64,000 nucleotides of DNA, taken from assembly GCA_031409855.1 (NCBI GenBank), contig JANNYA010000168.1, positions 1-64,000 of the forward strand, read 5' to 3'. A model generated the notes under the pieces. That model had not been told where the DNA came from. It saw only the letters and a program-made list of their open reading frames with translations, and made no database searches. Both the position numbers and the translations under genes were made by a program. The DNA is from JANNYA01 sp031409855 (lineage in GTDB: Bacteria > Pseudomonadota > Gammaproteobacteria > Xanthomonadales > SZUA-5). Within the stretch, counting starts at the first letter, position 1. Every line of letters starts with the position of its first letter. This document shows, piece by piece, positions 26,223-35,918 of the stretch.

Positions 26223-29200
26223 ATGAAAGCCAAGATATTAATAGCACTTGCGTGCGTGGGGTTTAGCGCTATTATACTAGCGCAAACCATTCCATTAAGC
26301 CGATCACCGCTGTTTGTGCGTCCACCGGTTGACCCAAATATCATTTTAAGTTTTGATGACTCGGGTTCAATGAATGAAGGCGGCACGCCGAATGAAATTA
26401 CCAATGGCGTGTACTTGCCCAGAAACAATGCTGTCAACCAATGCTACTGGCGTGATCTGCCACACTATTACGCGGCCGAGTCTAATAACCAGTTTTTCGA
26501 CCCGCTAGTCGTGTATGCCCCGCCGATTTATTCCAATGGCAATACGTTTCCTAACGCGGTTTTTACCGGTGCGTACTACGATGGATTTCTAGCACATAAA
26601 ACGGGTACGGAAGTTACCACCAGCCCAAAACGTAATTTGGCAACTGACTATGCGGTCAGCCTTTTTGCGACCAATCCGCCCGTTGCCCCACCTGCATGCA
26701 CGCCGCCAAACCCACCGCGCTCCGGTGCCGGACAAAACGGAAACTTGGTCACTTTTGGTGCCGCTAGCCAAGCGTCGTGCTCATTTTCTCAGGCCTACAC
26801 CGCCTGCAACGGCACCGCTCAGAATTTTACCGGCGAAGGCGGCACGCGACTATCGTTATTTCCAGCGCCAAATGATAAACGGGCGTTTTATTTTACCTAC
26901 AATAACGTCAATCCTATAGACCCTATGACTGGTAAGCGCTTTAAGCCGACGACAGCGCAACTGTATGGCAACGCCATGAGTAGCTACAATAAGGCGAATT
27001 ACCTAGGCCCATTCCTCGTTACTACGGCACAAGAAACCAATTTTGCAAATTGGTTTAGTTATTATCGTACCCGGCAAATTATGGGCCGAACTGCGGCAAC
27101 CCGCGCATTTTCGCAGCTACCGCGTAATGTGCGTATAGGTTGGCAGGGTTTGACCGGCACTCAATTAGCTAATACTTTCAATATTAAAAAAATTGAAGAT
27201 ACGACCCAAAGAAATAGTTTTTACACCTACCTTTACAACGTCCCAGCAAATTCTGGTACGCCCACTCGCTCGGCGACGGATCGGGTTGGGAATTATTTTA
27301 CACGCAATGCTGCGGCCGGCTTTGTTGAAAGCAACCCCTATTATGACCGTGATTTAGGGGTTGCCATTGGCAATTTAACCTCACCCGCTACTTTGATCAG
27401 TTGCCGACAAAATTACCATTTGGTTTTCACGGACGGTGGCTGGAAGGACGATATCGGTGCGTATGTCAATCGCAATACCGATCAGATTGCGATTGGCGCG
27501 ATGCCATCGACGTGGTCGCAAAACCCACTGCCGCTGCCGGCAGACCCAAACGTGTTGACGCCTGGGCCCCCCTATAGTTTGACGGATATAAATAGCCGCG
27601 TGTATTGGAACGGACCGACTCAAAACCTAATTGGCGGCTACGCGGATCGCGCGTTTTATTATTGGGCGACCGATTTGTCAGATTTAAAAAATAACGTTAC
27701 CCCATTCATTGATGATCGCACCCTTGGAATAACCAACACGACGATTCGCACCTTGCCGCAAAACCCATTAGAAGACGGCGAAGTCTATTGGAACCCCAAA
27801 AATGACCCCGCAACTTGGCAGCACGTGGTGCAATATATTGTTGCTTTTGGCTTGCAAAGCCAGCTAAATTTTCCTGGCGACTTGAATAATTTGCGCAAGG
27901 GCCCGCTGATTTGGACTGATTGGTCAGGCAATGAGAACCAGGATCCAGCCAATAAGGTGGATGATACTTGGCACGCTGCGCTAAATAGCCGCGGCGAGTT
28001 ATTAGCCGCCAGCAACCCGCAAGAAGTCGTGCAGCAACTGAACTCGGTGTTCCAAGCTATTTCTGCGCGCACGTCCTCGGTTTCCGCAGTTTCAGTCGCG
28101 GCGAGCTTGCTATCTACTAATACTTTTGCCTACCGTACATTTTTCAATGCCAGCGCGTGGTCCGGCTCGGTGCAGGGCTCTAGGTTTAACAACACCGGGG
28201 CGGTCAACGTTGTGTGGGATGCGGGCTGCTTACTTACCGGCGGTGTGTGTACCACGATCACCTCACTGCCTAGCTACACGGCGCCTAACCCGATGACTGA
28301 TAGGCAGATTTATACCGCGACCGCGACCGGTACGGCCGGTAGCGCGGCAACGGGCGTGAACTTTGAGTGGGGTCAGTTAACTTTTGCGCAGCGCGCAATG
28401 CTCAACTACAACTGGGATACCGCGTTGCCGGATCCGTCACCCATTGCACCTGAAACGAAAATTGGTGGTGAAAAGCGCCTGGAGTTTTTGCGTGGCGTAC
28501 GAACTGAGGAAGGCCTGCTAATGCGTTCGCGCGAGTCGGTACTTGGTGCGGTCGTCAACTCGAACGCTGTTTTCGTTGGCCCTGCTACGGACGCCTATTG
28601 GGCCACGGACGACATTGCAAACGACCCGACCAAGCCACTGTTTCCTAATTTACCCCTGTTTACCTCATTCCCAGAAACAAAGGCAAATTTCCTCGCTCAT
28701 GTTAACGCCATTAAAAATCGGCCGCCTACTCTTTACGTCGGCGCCAACGATGGGATGTTGCATGCTTTCAACGCAGAAACCGGCGCTGAACGCTGGGCTT
28801 ATGTGCCCAATACAGGCTTTAAGTTTCTTTCACGACTGAGTTCCAAATTTAATTTATTTACACAAAGTTCGGTCGACAGTACGCCCTCCGTTCGAGAGGT
28901 CTATACCAACGGTGCATGGCGAACGATGTTGGTGGGCAGTATGCGGCTAGGCGGGCAAGGGATTTTTGCCCTGGACGTAACGAACCCGAACCCGACTGGC
29001 GCAGCGGCCAAAGTGCTGTGGGAGTTTAATGACGAGTCAACTTTAGGGTCAGCCCCAGGCGTGGATTTGGGCTATACCTATGGGCGCCCGTTTGTCACGC
29101 GTATAGCGGCGGGAAGTAAATGGGTGGTGCTCGTGCCCGGAGGTTATAACTCTTCTGATGCGGATTCCGGCCGTGATATTAAGTTAGGCACAGGGAATGC

Positions 29201-30239
29201 AGTGTTATTTGTTTTGGATGCTGCGAATGGCAGCGTATTGCGTAAGTTTGATTTAGGCGCGGGCACACGCGGACTTTCGTCGGTAATTGCCGGTGACTAT
29301 GCCTTCCCGACCGGCGCTGTATCTGGGCGCAACCAATATCGTGGGCGCGGTGGCGTGGCACCTTTGACGCTAGATGAAGTGAGCGATGTGGCTTTTGCCG
29401 GTGACGACAACGGCAACTTGTGGCGGTTTAATTTGGAAGGCACCAACGCATTGTCGTGGAGTGTGGTGAAGTTTTTCCAAGGCCCGACGGTGCAAAAAAT
29501 TACCGCGCAGCCACGGATCGTACCAGCCAGTGATGCTGTGAACGCCCAAAAGAACCTTGCAGTCGTGGTGTTTGGCACGGGCAGGTATGTAGCAACGCCT
29601 GATCGCGGCGATAACAGTCAGCAGTCGCTCTACGGCATTTACGATCCAGGCCCGTACTATAGCGGCTACCCGTTAGAACAAATTGATTTACTGCAACAGA
29701 CACGCACGGAATCGGTGGTGGGAACCAAAGTTTTAGTTACGACGGGTGACGCAGCCGTGCCAGCCGCAAAATTGGGTTGGTACTTCAACTTGGGTGTGAA
29801 CGGCGAAAGATCGATTGCCGCCGCTTCTTTCCTTTCATCAACCCGTAAACTAATTGTGCCGACGTTTATTCCGACGGTAAATCCACTGCTAGCGAACGAC
29901 CCTTGCGTTGACGATTCTTCCAGTGTTCTTTACTTTTTAGATCCGCTCAACGGTGGCGCATCTTCGACGGATGAATTGGCCGCGTTTGATGTCAATGGTG
30001 ATGGCGTAATCAATACTGCCGACGACATAACAATTTCAGGAATTCGAGTGCCTGGCTTTGTCGCTGGTGCCACACCGATTACCCAAGCAGGTGGCGGACA
30101 AGGTGCAATTTTGCTACCGGCACCACCGGGCGGTGTAGGCGGCGGGTCGGCTATTACGACGCTTGCGATTCCAGACTATGTATGGCGTAGACAGTCAACG
30201 CGGGAAATACCGGCGTTTGATCAGAACGAGCGGAACTAG
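26223..30239 (+). CDS. pilY1: Type IV pilus tip adhesin PilY1
   Basis: A 1338-residue exported protein with a signal peptide (hydrophobic to about residue 20). Near the N-terminus is a von Willebrand A-like metal site, DDSGSM (D45-x-S47-x-S49). The C-terminal half is the PilY1 beta-propeller, starting near LYVGANDGMLHAFNAETG and WAYVPN and including LFVLDAANGSVLRKFD and DNNGNLWRF-type blades. A dockerin-like calcium loop DVNGDGVINTADD starts at Asp1256, comparable to the calcium site that controls PilY1 function in Pseudomonas aeruginosa. PilY1 primes pilus assembly, sits at the tip and acts in adhesion and surface sensing. It follows pilX directly and precedes pilE. Confidence 0.96.
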   Translation: MKAKILIALACVGFSAIILAQTIPLSRSPLFVRPPVDPNIILSFDDSGSMNEGGTPNEITNGVYLPRNNAVNQCYWRDLPHYYAAESNNQFFDPLVVYAPPIYSNGNTFPNAVFTGAYYDGFLAHKTGTEVTTSPKRNLATDYAVSLFATNPPVAPPACTPPNPPRSGAGQNGNLVTFGAASQASCSFSQAYTACNGTAQNFTGEGGTRLSLFPAPNDKRAFYFTYNNVNPIDPMTGKRFKPTTAQLYGNAMSSYNKANYLGPFLVTTAQETNFANWFSYYRTRQIMGRTAATRAFSQLPRNVRIGWQGLTGTQLANTFNIKKIEDTTQRNSFYTYLYNVPANSGTPTRSATDRVGNYFTRNAAAGFVESNPYYDRDLGVAIGNLTSPATLISCRQNYHLVFTDGGWKDDIGAYVNRNTDQIAIGAMPSTWSQNPLPLPADPNVLTPGPPYSLTDINSRVYWNGPTQNLIGGYADRAFYYWATDLSDLKNNVTPFIDDRTLGITNTTIRTLPQNPLEDGEVYWNPKNDPATWQHVVQYIVAFGLQSQLNFPGDLNNLRKGPLIWTDWSGNENQDPANKVDDTWHAALNSRGELLAASNPQEVVQQLNSVFQAISARTSSVSAVSVAASLLSTNTFAYRTFFNASAWSGSVQGSRFNNTGAVNVVWDAGCLLTGGVCTTITSLPSYTAPNPMTDRQIYTATATGTAGSAATGVNFEWGQLTFAQRAMLNYNWDTALPDPSPIAPETKIGGEKRLEFLRGVRTEEGLLMRSRESVLGAVVNSNAVFVGPATDAYWATDDIANDPTKPLFPNLPLFTSFPETKANFLAHVNAIKNRPPTLYVGANDGMLHAFNAETGAERWAYVPNTGFKFLSRLSSKFNLFTQSSVDSTPSVREVYTNGAWRTMLVGSMRLGGQGIFALDVTNPNPTGAAAKVLWEFNDESTLGSAPGVDLGYTYGRPFVTRIAAGSKWVVLVPGGYNSSDADSGRDIKLGTGNAVLFVLDAANGSVLRKFDLGAGTRGLSSVIAGDYAFPTGAVSGRNQYRGRGGVAPLTLDEVSDVAFAGDDNGNLWRFNLEGTNALSWSVVKFFQGPTVQKITAQPRIVPASDAVNAQKNLAVVVFGTGRYVATPDRGDNSQQSLYGIYDPGPYYSGYPLEQIDLLQQTRTESVVGTKVLVTTGDAAVPAAKLGWYFNLGVNGERSIAAASFLSSTRKLIVPTFIPTVNPLLANDPCVDDSSSVLYFLDPLNGGASSTDELAAFDVNGDGVINTADDITISGIRVPGFVAGATPITQAGGGQGAILLPAPPGGVGGGSAITTLAIPDYVWRRQSTREIPAFDQNERN

Positions 30240-30250
30240 GAGGAGTGACG

Positions 30251-30697
30251 ATGCAAAATAAACGTGGATTTACCCTAGTGGAATTGATGGTGGTCGTCGG
30301 CATCGTTGCGATTTTGGCGGCTGTCTCCCTGCCTGCCTACTCAAAATTTGTCGAGCGTTCTAGAAGAGTAGAGGGTCAAGTTTTGGCGAACCGGATAGCG
30401 CAAGCACAAGAGCGCCACTACGCCACTTACAACCGTTATGCCGCTAGTATAGAGGGCGTTGGTGGTATGGGAAACTTGGGTTTTGTGGCCGCGTGTCCAG
30501 GGGGAGTGCTGTCTGAGACTCGTCAATACTGCGCCACTTTAGACCCGGTTCCGGTAGCGCCTTTTCAGGACTTTAGGGTGGTCGTGACGCCTGTGCTCGG
30601 TATGCCGCAAGATAAGGACAAATGCGCCAGCCTTAGGCTAACCGGCACCGGGCTCAAGTCTTTTTCGGGTTACGAAACAAACGGTAAATGCTGGTAG
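30251..30697 (+). CDS. pilE: Type IV pilus minor pilin PilE
   Basis: A 148-residue prepilin with leader MQNKRG followed by FTLVELMVVVGIVAILAAVSLPAYSKF (F+1, E+5). The start was placed at 30251 because AGGAGGA ends six bases before it; an in-frame GTG two codons earlier lies inside that site. The four cysteines of the globular domain suggest disulfides. It is the last gene of the minor pilin operon, closed by a strong hairpin terminator ~75 bp downstream. In Pseudomonas PilE is a low-abundance pilus subunit linking PilV/W/X/Y1 to the major pilin. Confidence 0.92.
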   Translation: MQNKRGFTLVELMVVVGIVAILAAVSLPAYSKFVERSRRVEGQVLANRIAQAQERHYATYNRYAASIEGVGGMGNLGFVAACPGGVLSETRQYCATLDPVPVAPFQDFRVVVTPVLGMPQDKDKCASLRLTGTGLKSFSGYETNGKCW

Positions 30698-30770
30698 TTG
30701 AACAACTCAATTGACGGTGGTGCTGCTTTAGCTCTACCGCACACCAATTGATCAGCGAAGCAAGCACCAA

Positions 30771-30803
30771 ACAAAACGCCGCATTTTGCGGCGTTTTGTT
30801 TTC
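30771..30803. terminator. Bidirectional intrinsic terminator between pilE and the OmpA gene
   Basis: ACAAAACGCCGC and GCGGCGTTTTGT make a perfect 12-bp stem with a 5-nt loop. The A-run on the left and T-run on the right let it act for both the minor pilin operon (plus) and the convergent OmpA-type gene (minus). Confidence 0.9.
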
Positions 30804-30824
30804 CTCAAAACTTCCAGCGCTAAA

Positions 30825-33179
30825 TCAATCGCCTGGATTCATGCCAATCGTGACGGACACTTGCGCGGTTGCAGTATTGCCAGCGGAATCGGTAATCGTG
30901 TAGCTAAACATGTCCATGCCCATCGCACCGACGCGGCTGATGTAGCGCACGCTGCCATTGGCGTTGATTGAAACCGCACCGCCCATGGTGGTATTACCAA
31001 CGGCGGTAACGCGCAGCACATCGCCTGCATCCGGGTCAGTGTCGTTTGCAAGCACATTCACATCCACCGTCATACCCGCCATCACCATCGCCATATCAGG
31101 GCGTGCGGTCGGCGGCTGATTGGCTTGCACGGTCACCAAGATTCTGGCGTTCGCAACATTGCCGGCATCATCGACGATGCGGTATGGAATGGTTGCGACC
31201 CCAGCAAACCCAGGTGCTGCTGTGTAACGCACGTTATTGCCTTCAAGGACGGCGGTGCCGCTGGCCGGTTGGTCAATGCCAGTCACGCGTAAAACGCCGC
31301 CTTCTGGATCGCGATCATTCGCGAGCGGGCTAACGGTTACGGTGCCACCCTGGCCGACATTAGCAGTGTCATCCACAGCCACTGGCGCTTGATCTGCAAC
31401 GGTTACGGTAACCGTGGCGGTAGCACTGCCGCCTTTACCGTCACTTATGGTGTAGCTGAAGGTGTCGGTGCCAAAGAAACCGGCGCGCGGCGTGTAAAGC
31501 ACGCCGTTGCCGGAATTGCTGGCGGTGCCATTGGTCGGCGCGGTAACGCTGGTGACGCTTAAAGTATCGCTATCTACGTCGCTGTCGTTTAGCAAAACCG
31601 GAATCAGAGTTGCGCCCGCATTGCGGTTGACGCGAATCGCGTCATTCACGGCCACCGGTGCGCGGTTGGTAAATACCACCGGGCCGAGCGTGGTTTCTTG
31701 ACGCGTTTTGACCACGGTGTAGGTATCAACATCGCGGCGGTGCTCGCCGGGGTTGCGCAATGCACGTTCGATCCAGCCGGGCGGCACGCTCACGATTTGC
31801 TTGGTGTAAGTCACGCCGCCATCGGTGGCTGGCAAGCTGCGCTCTTCAAATTTCTCTTCGACAGTAATGAACGCGACGTCGACGCGGCGGTTCTTTTTGC
31901 GGTTTTCGCGGGTGTCGTTGGCATAGGTCGGGTCGGCTTCGCCTTTGCCTTCGACGATTAACTGCGCTTCAATGCCAGCGGCTTTGAAGTAATCCGCCAC
32001 CGCATTCGCACGGCGGTTCGACAGGCCGATATTGTAAGCGTCCGAGCCGATTGAGCAGGTGTGGCCGGTCACCGTGACTGGGCTGGCCAGTTTTGCGGCT
32101 TTAATCACGCCGACTAAACGATCAAGCTCGGCCTTGGTTTCACTACGCAAGCCGGATTTGTCGAAATCAAAAAACGAATCAGAATCCAAGTCGGCCTTGG
32201 TTTCCACGGCAACCCGTTCAATCGTCGGCGCTGCCTTGGTCGGTGGGCTATCCGGCACTGGATTCGACACCGCATGTTCCCACGCCGCTGGGCGATAGCT
32301 TTCGCCAAAGGAATAGCGATAGGTCAAAGCGGCAACCGTATCGTTATCATCATCGGCAAAATTGCTTTGCAAGGCGGCAAAGCTGGCGGCGGTAGGCGCA
32401 TCAGCCAAGCCTTTTGAAGCATGTGATACATCTAAAGACAGCGAATGCCCAGTGCCTTCAAAATATTTATCGACGCCCACACTTGCGGTCAATTGATCGG
32501 TGCTTTCATCGCCGTCGGCGAAATCCAAACCGCCGCGCAGACGCAGCAAATTGGCATCGAAATACTTGCCTAGACGCAGGCCCAGCGCGCGGTCATAGCC
32601 TTTTTCAAACTCTTCAAAAATGGTGTTGACGGAGCGTGTTTGCGTGATTGGGCGGCCGTTTTGCGTGCCGCTTACGACGTCATTGAACACGCTGTTTGCG
32701 CTGCGCGTTAGCCGCTCATCGCTCAAACCTTTGCTGATGTAGCCAGTGAAAAACAGATCGTTCTTCTCCGCACCTATGCCCAAGGTGGCTTTGCGATCAC
32801 TTTCTGAGTTGCGATCAAATGCGGCAAAGACTTTCGCAACAAATAGCGAATCAGGGTTATCAATCGCGGCTTGCTTGTCTTTCACGCCCCAAAGCCAGTT
32901 GTAGCCTAATTGCACACCACCCGCGCCGCCATTGCCCAGCCAACCTTCTGCTAGCACGGCCGAAGTGCCGGTAAAACCCAGCACACCTAAAACTTCACCG
33001 CTGAAATCGCCATCGCTGTCAATCGTGGCACCGACGCGCGCGTTCGAGCCGACATAGGTCAGCGGCACCATCGGCGTCACCGTCTGTGCGGGCTTTTGCT
33101 CGGATACGTTGTCCTGGGCGAATGCTGCGGACGCGCCGACACTCAGGGCGAGTGATATAGCAAGGGTAAGTGGCTTCAT
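30825..33179 (-). CDS. OmpA-family outer membrane protein with three C-terminal Ig-like (tandem-95/cadherin-like) repeats
   Basis: A 784-residue protein. Residues 1-22 are a signal peptide ending AFAQ. Residues ~35-305 alternate short amphipathic strands (GGVQLGYNWLWG, LRLRGGLDFADGDE, ALTYRYSFGESY) and probably form an outer-membrane beta-barrel. Residues ~330-440 are an OmpA peptidoglycan-binding domain (FFDFDKSGL, VTGHTCSIGSDAYN, LSNRRANAVADYF, ENRKKNRRVDV). A linker of ~60 residues leads to three ~90-residue repeats beginning NRAPVAVNDA, DQAPVAVDDT and NQPPTARPDM, each with an ANDxDP-type calcium motif and an FSYTI-type strand. Ig-like repeats after OmpA are unusual, since the OmpA domain should be periplasmic. 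It is convergent with pilE. Confidence 0.85.
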   Translation of the reverse strand: MKPLTLAISLALSVGASAAFAQDNVSEQKPAQTVTPMVPLTYVGSNARVGATIDSDGDFSGEVLGVLGFTGTSAVLAEGWLGNGGAGGVQLGYNWLWGVKDKQAAIDNPDSLFVAKVFAAFDRNSESDRKATLGIGAEKNDLFFTGYISKGLSDERLTRSANSVFNDVVSGTQNGRPITQTRSVNTIFEEFEKGYDRALGLRLGKYFDANLLRLRGGLDFADGDESTDQLTASVGVDKYFEGTGHSLSLDVSHASKGLADAPTAASFAALQSNFADDDNDTVAALTYRYSFGESYRPAAWEHAVSNPVPDSPPTKAAPTIERVAVETKADLDSDSFFDFDKSGLRSETKAELDRLVGVIKAAKLASPVTVTGHTCSIGSDAYNIGLSNRRANAVADYFKAAGIEAQLIVEGKGEADPTYANDTRENRKKNRRVDVAFITVEEKFEERSLPATDGGVTYTKQIVSVPPGWIERALRNPGEHRRDVDTYTVVKTRQETTLGPVVFTNRAPVAVNDAIRVNRNAGATLIPVLLNDSDVDSDTLSVTSVTAPTNGTASNSGNGVLYTPRAGFFGTDTFSYTISDGKGGSATATVTVTVADQAPVAVDDTANVGQGGTVTVSPLANDRDPEGGVLRVTGIDQPASGTAVLEGNNVRYTAAPGFAGVATIPYRIVDDAGNVANARILVTVQANQPPTARPDMAMVMAGMTVDVNVLANDTDPDAGDVLRVTAVGNTTMGGAVSINANGSVRYISRVGAMGMDMFSYTITDSAGNTATAQVSVTIGMNPGD

Positions 33180-33244
33180 GGAAACTCCTGTCGCGATTGA
33201 ATAAGATCTTTATTGATGCGTTTTACCAAGCAAAACGTCTAGCC

Positions 33245-33267
33245 AAACCCGATTATGTCGGGTTTTT
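33245..33267 (+). terminator. Hairpin plus T-run in the divergent spacer
   Basis: AAACCCGA and TCGGGTTT flank a 5-nt loop and are followed by a T-run on the plus strand. It lies 65-90 bp upstream of the OmpA-type gene, which reads the other way, and no plus-strand gene precedes it. It may end a short unannotated transcript or insulate the downstream plus-strand gene; on the minus strand it lacks a T-run. Confidence 0.5.
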
Positions 33268-33463
33268 GTGCCTTTGGCACGTACGCTAGCACACACTTGC
33301 GCACCCGAGTTCGATACATCATTCCGACATCGCCCGGCAATGTGTCATTAAGTCACGTTCTAAACGGTTTAGATTTGTCACTATTTGACGTACTCTGTCG
33401 AACTATTTAAGTCGATTGACGCCAAACGGCGTTGGTCTTGTTTGCCGTGTCGCCTGGGTGCCT

Positions 33464-35875
33464 ATGTCTGAATCGATTGCGACTGTAGCCCGCGACCAAC
33501 TTCGTGCGCTGGCGACGCTGCTAAAAACTGGCTGGATCAGTAAACACGCGCAGGTGCTGGTCGGGCAATTTAGCGCGCTTTCAGAGCTGTCTAAAGAACA
33601 CGGCTTTATAGAACTGTCCACTTTGGCGCGCGCGTTGAGCGCCTCGGTATTGCTCTATGTCAAAGATGGCCCGGACGAGCAAGGGCGCGGGCGTTTTATG
33701 GATTTTGGGCGCAAGGTCAATTCCTTGATCGGCAAAGACGGCGTGCTGCAAAAGAAAACGGAAAAGCCGCGCCCATTGCCCGATGCCGCAGATGCCAACT
33801 TTCGCCCGGTTTTTATGCTGGCCGAGCTTGACCCAGCGCAATCGGCGGTGCTACCGCGCGAGCTGCAGCTTAGCCTCAGCAAACGCCAGTTTGCTTTGCA
33901 TGTGTTTGCCGAAGGCGACGCGCTCACCGAGGCGCTCATCGGTCAAACGCCCGCAGCCTTGATTTGTGAAGCCGCACTGATGCCCGCGTTGAGCGAGCTT
34001 CTCGATGTGATTGAAAAAGAACAGCCGGGGCTTTCAATGCGCGTACCGCTGGTCGCGGTCAATAAGCAGGCCAGCGCGGCGCGGCGCTTGACGGCGGCCT
34101 TGGGCTGGGCAGACTGCTATTTGGAAGCGCCAAGCGCCGAAGAAATCGCGGACGCCATCGCGGAATTGGCGACGGTACGCGAAGACGCTAAGTTTCAGGT
34201 GCTGATTGTTGACGATGATCGTCAGCAAGCGATGTTTTGCGCGGGCGTGCTCAAGCGCAAGGGTATGGAAGTGGTGTCGGCGTTGAGCGCAGAGGAAGCG
34301 CTGGTTGCGTTGACGTCAATGCGCCCGGATCTGGTGCTGATGGATCTGTATTTGCCAGGTCTAAACGGCATGGAATTGACCGCGATATTGCGGCAACGCT
34401 CGGATTCGCTGCTGCTGCCGATTGTGTTTTTAAGCGGTGAGCAAGACGCGCAGAAGCGCTTTGATGCCCTCAATATCGGTGGTGACGATTATCTGACCAA
34501 GCCGATTCGCCCGCGCCATCTGGCGACTGCGGTGGCAAGTCGAATCAAGCGCGTGCGCGCGCTGCGTGCACAATTAAGCGAGGCGCGGCAACCGGTCGAT
34601 ACGCACGGTTTGTATCGGCGCCCAGCATTTTTAGATTTAATGCAGCAGCAGGCCGAGCGCGTCAATGTCAGTGAATTACTTGCCGGCGGGCAGGCGTTGA
34701 TTTATTTGGTGCTTGACCATGCCAATGCCTTAGCAGATGAGTTGGGCCTATTCGCGCAAAACTCGCTGGATCAAGCCTTGTGCGCACGCTTTGCCGAAAC
34801 CATTGACGCCGCCGACGCGCTAACCGCGCTGGGCAATTTTGAGTACGCACTTTTGGTACAGCGCGCGGACACCGAGCGTTTATTGGCCGCTGCAGAAAGC
34901 TTACGGCAATGTATCGCGGCACGCGCACTGCCGATTAAAGGCGACGAGCTGGCTTTAACGGTCAGTATCGGCGTGATTGAACACAGCGATGCGCGCAAAA
35001 GTGCCGAACGCTGGCTGATGTTGGGACAAATGGCAGCGCAAAGGGCGCAGCGCAAGGGCGGCAATCGTATTGAGCGCGGCCAATTTGAATCGCTGCGCGC
35101 AGCGCCCGCGCGGCAAAAAGTCATTGAAGATTTACTCAATGAAGTGCCGTCACGCAATAACACCTTGATTGAATATCAACCGATCGTGCCTTTGCGTGGT
35201 GCACCGATTCCGCAATACGCGCAATTGCTGCGTTTGCGCGGCAATACCGTGTCCACCGCGATGCTAACCCGAAGCGATTACGCCGAGCTTGCCGAGCGCC
35301 TGGGTGCGGCGATCAAATTAGACCGTTTCGCCTGCCAGCAAGCAATCCAAGCGATCCGCGACGGTGCCCGTTTCGGCAGCCAAGCGCGGCTGTTTGTGCG
35401 TTTAAGCGTGGCCTCCTTGCTGGGCGATATCGCGCAAACGCTAAAAGCTGAGCTGCTGATGGGTAGCATCGACGCGAAACTATTGTTTTTAGAGTTCGAC
35501 CTGCAGGATATCGAGTTGGAACTTGCTGCGTGCAGTCGCCGATTTGAAGCCTTGCGCGCGCTGGGCGTGTCGATTTGTTTGAGCGTCGCGCTGAAGCGGC
35601 CGCGTTTGAACGCGATGTTACTCAAGCTCAAACCCGATGCGATCAAACTGCATGCGAATTTGATCACTGATTCGGCCGAATCCATCGAGTTCCTTAAAAC
35701 CCTGAACAGCGCGCGCGAAAACAGCCCGCTAATCGCCACGCAGGCGAGCGGCCCGGAAACGCTGACCATACTTTGGGGGCAAAATATTGATTATTTACAG
35801 GCCGATTTCATTGGGCCAGTGCGGGCGCAGTTGGATTTTTCCTTTGTGCCGCTGAAAATTGCGCAGGACAAATAG
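33464..35875 (+). CDS. FimX-like signalling protein: double receiver with degenerate GGDEF and EAL domains
   Basis: An 803-residue cytoplasmic protein from the ATG at 33464 (the frame opens earlier with a TTG at 33416). The order is: an N-terminal helical region (~1-85), a degenerate receiver-like domain (~110-230), a complete receiver (VLIVDDD, MDLYLPGLNG with the acceptor Asp, FLSGEQD, TKPIRP; ~245-365), a GGDEF-type domain and an EAL-type domain. The GGDEF motif reads LGNFE, and the EAL motif and the DDFGTG loop are lost (QLLRL; LGVSICLSV), so neither cyclase nor phosphodiesterase activity is expected. FimX, a c-di-GMP receptor for type IV pili, has the same kind of degeneration. The front half is paralogous to the protein at 50019-51149. 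Confidence 0.8.
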   Translation: MSESIATVARDQLRALATLLKTGWISKHAQVLVGQFSALSELSKEHGFIELSTLARALSASVLLYVKDGPDEQGRGRFMDFGRKVNSLIGKDGVLQKKTEKPRPLPDAADANFRPVFMLAELDPAQSAVLPRELQLSLSKRQFALHVFAEGDALTEALIGQTPAALICEAALMPALSELLDVIEKEQPGLSMRVPLVAVNKQASAARRLTAALGWADCYLEAPSAEEIADAIAELATVREDAKFQVLIVDDDRQQAMFCAGVLKRKGMEVVSALSAEEALVALTSMRPDLVLMDLYLPGLNGMELTAILRQRSDSLLLPIVFLSGEQDAQKRFDALNIGGDDYLTKPIRPRHLATAVASRIKRVRALRAQLSEARQPVDTHGLYRRPAFLDLMQQQAERVNVSELLAGGQALIYLVLDHANALADELGLFAQNSLDQALCARFAETIDAADALTALGNFEYALLVQRADTERLLAAAESLRQCIAARALPIKGDELALTVSIGVIEHSDARKSAERWLMLGQMAAQRAQRKGGNRIERGQFESLRAAPARQKVIEDLLNEVPSRNNTLIEYQPIVPLRGAPIPQYAQLLRLRGNTVSTAMLTRSDYAELAERLGAAIKLDRFACQQAIQAIRDGARFGSQARLFVRLSVASLLGDIAQTLKAELLMGSIDAKLLFLEFDLQDIELELAACSRRFEALRALGVSICLSVALKRPRLNAMLLKLKPDAIKLHANLITDSAESIEFLKTLNSARENSPLIATQASGPETLTILWGQNIDYLQADFIGPVRAQLDFSFVPLKIAQDK

Positions 35876-35918
35876 CCCGTCGCGCCCCCGGCACCAACGT
35901 CCTAGACTCGGAGCAGAG

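Noticed and set aside
33464..35875. An active diguanylate cyclase/phosphodiesterase
   Set aside because: The GGDEF and EAL signature residues and the metal loop are replaced.
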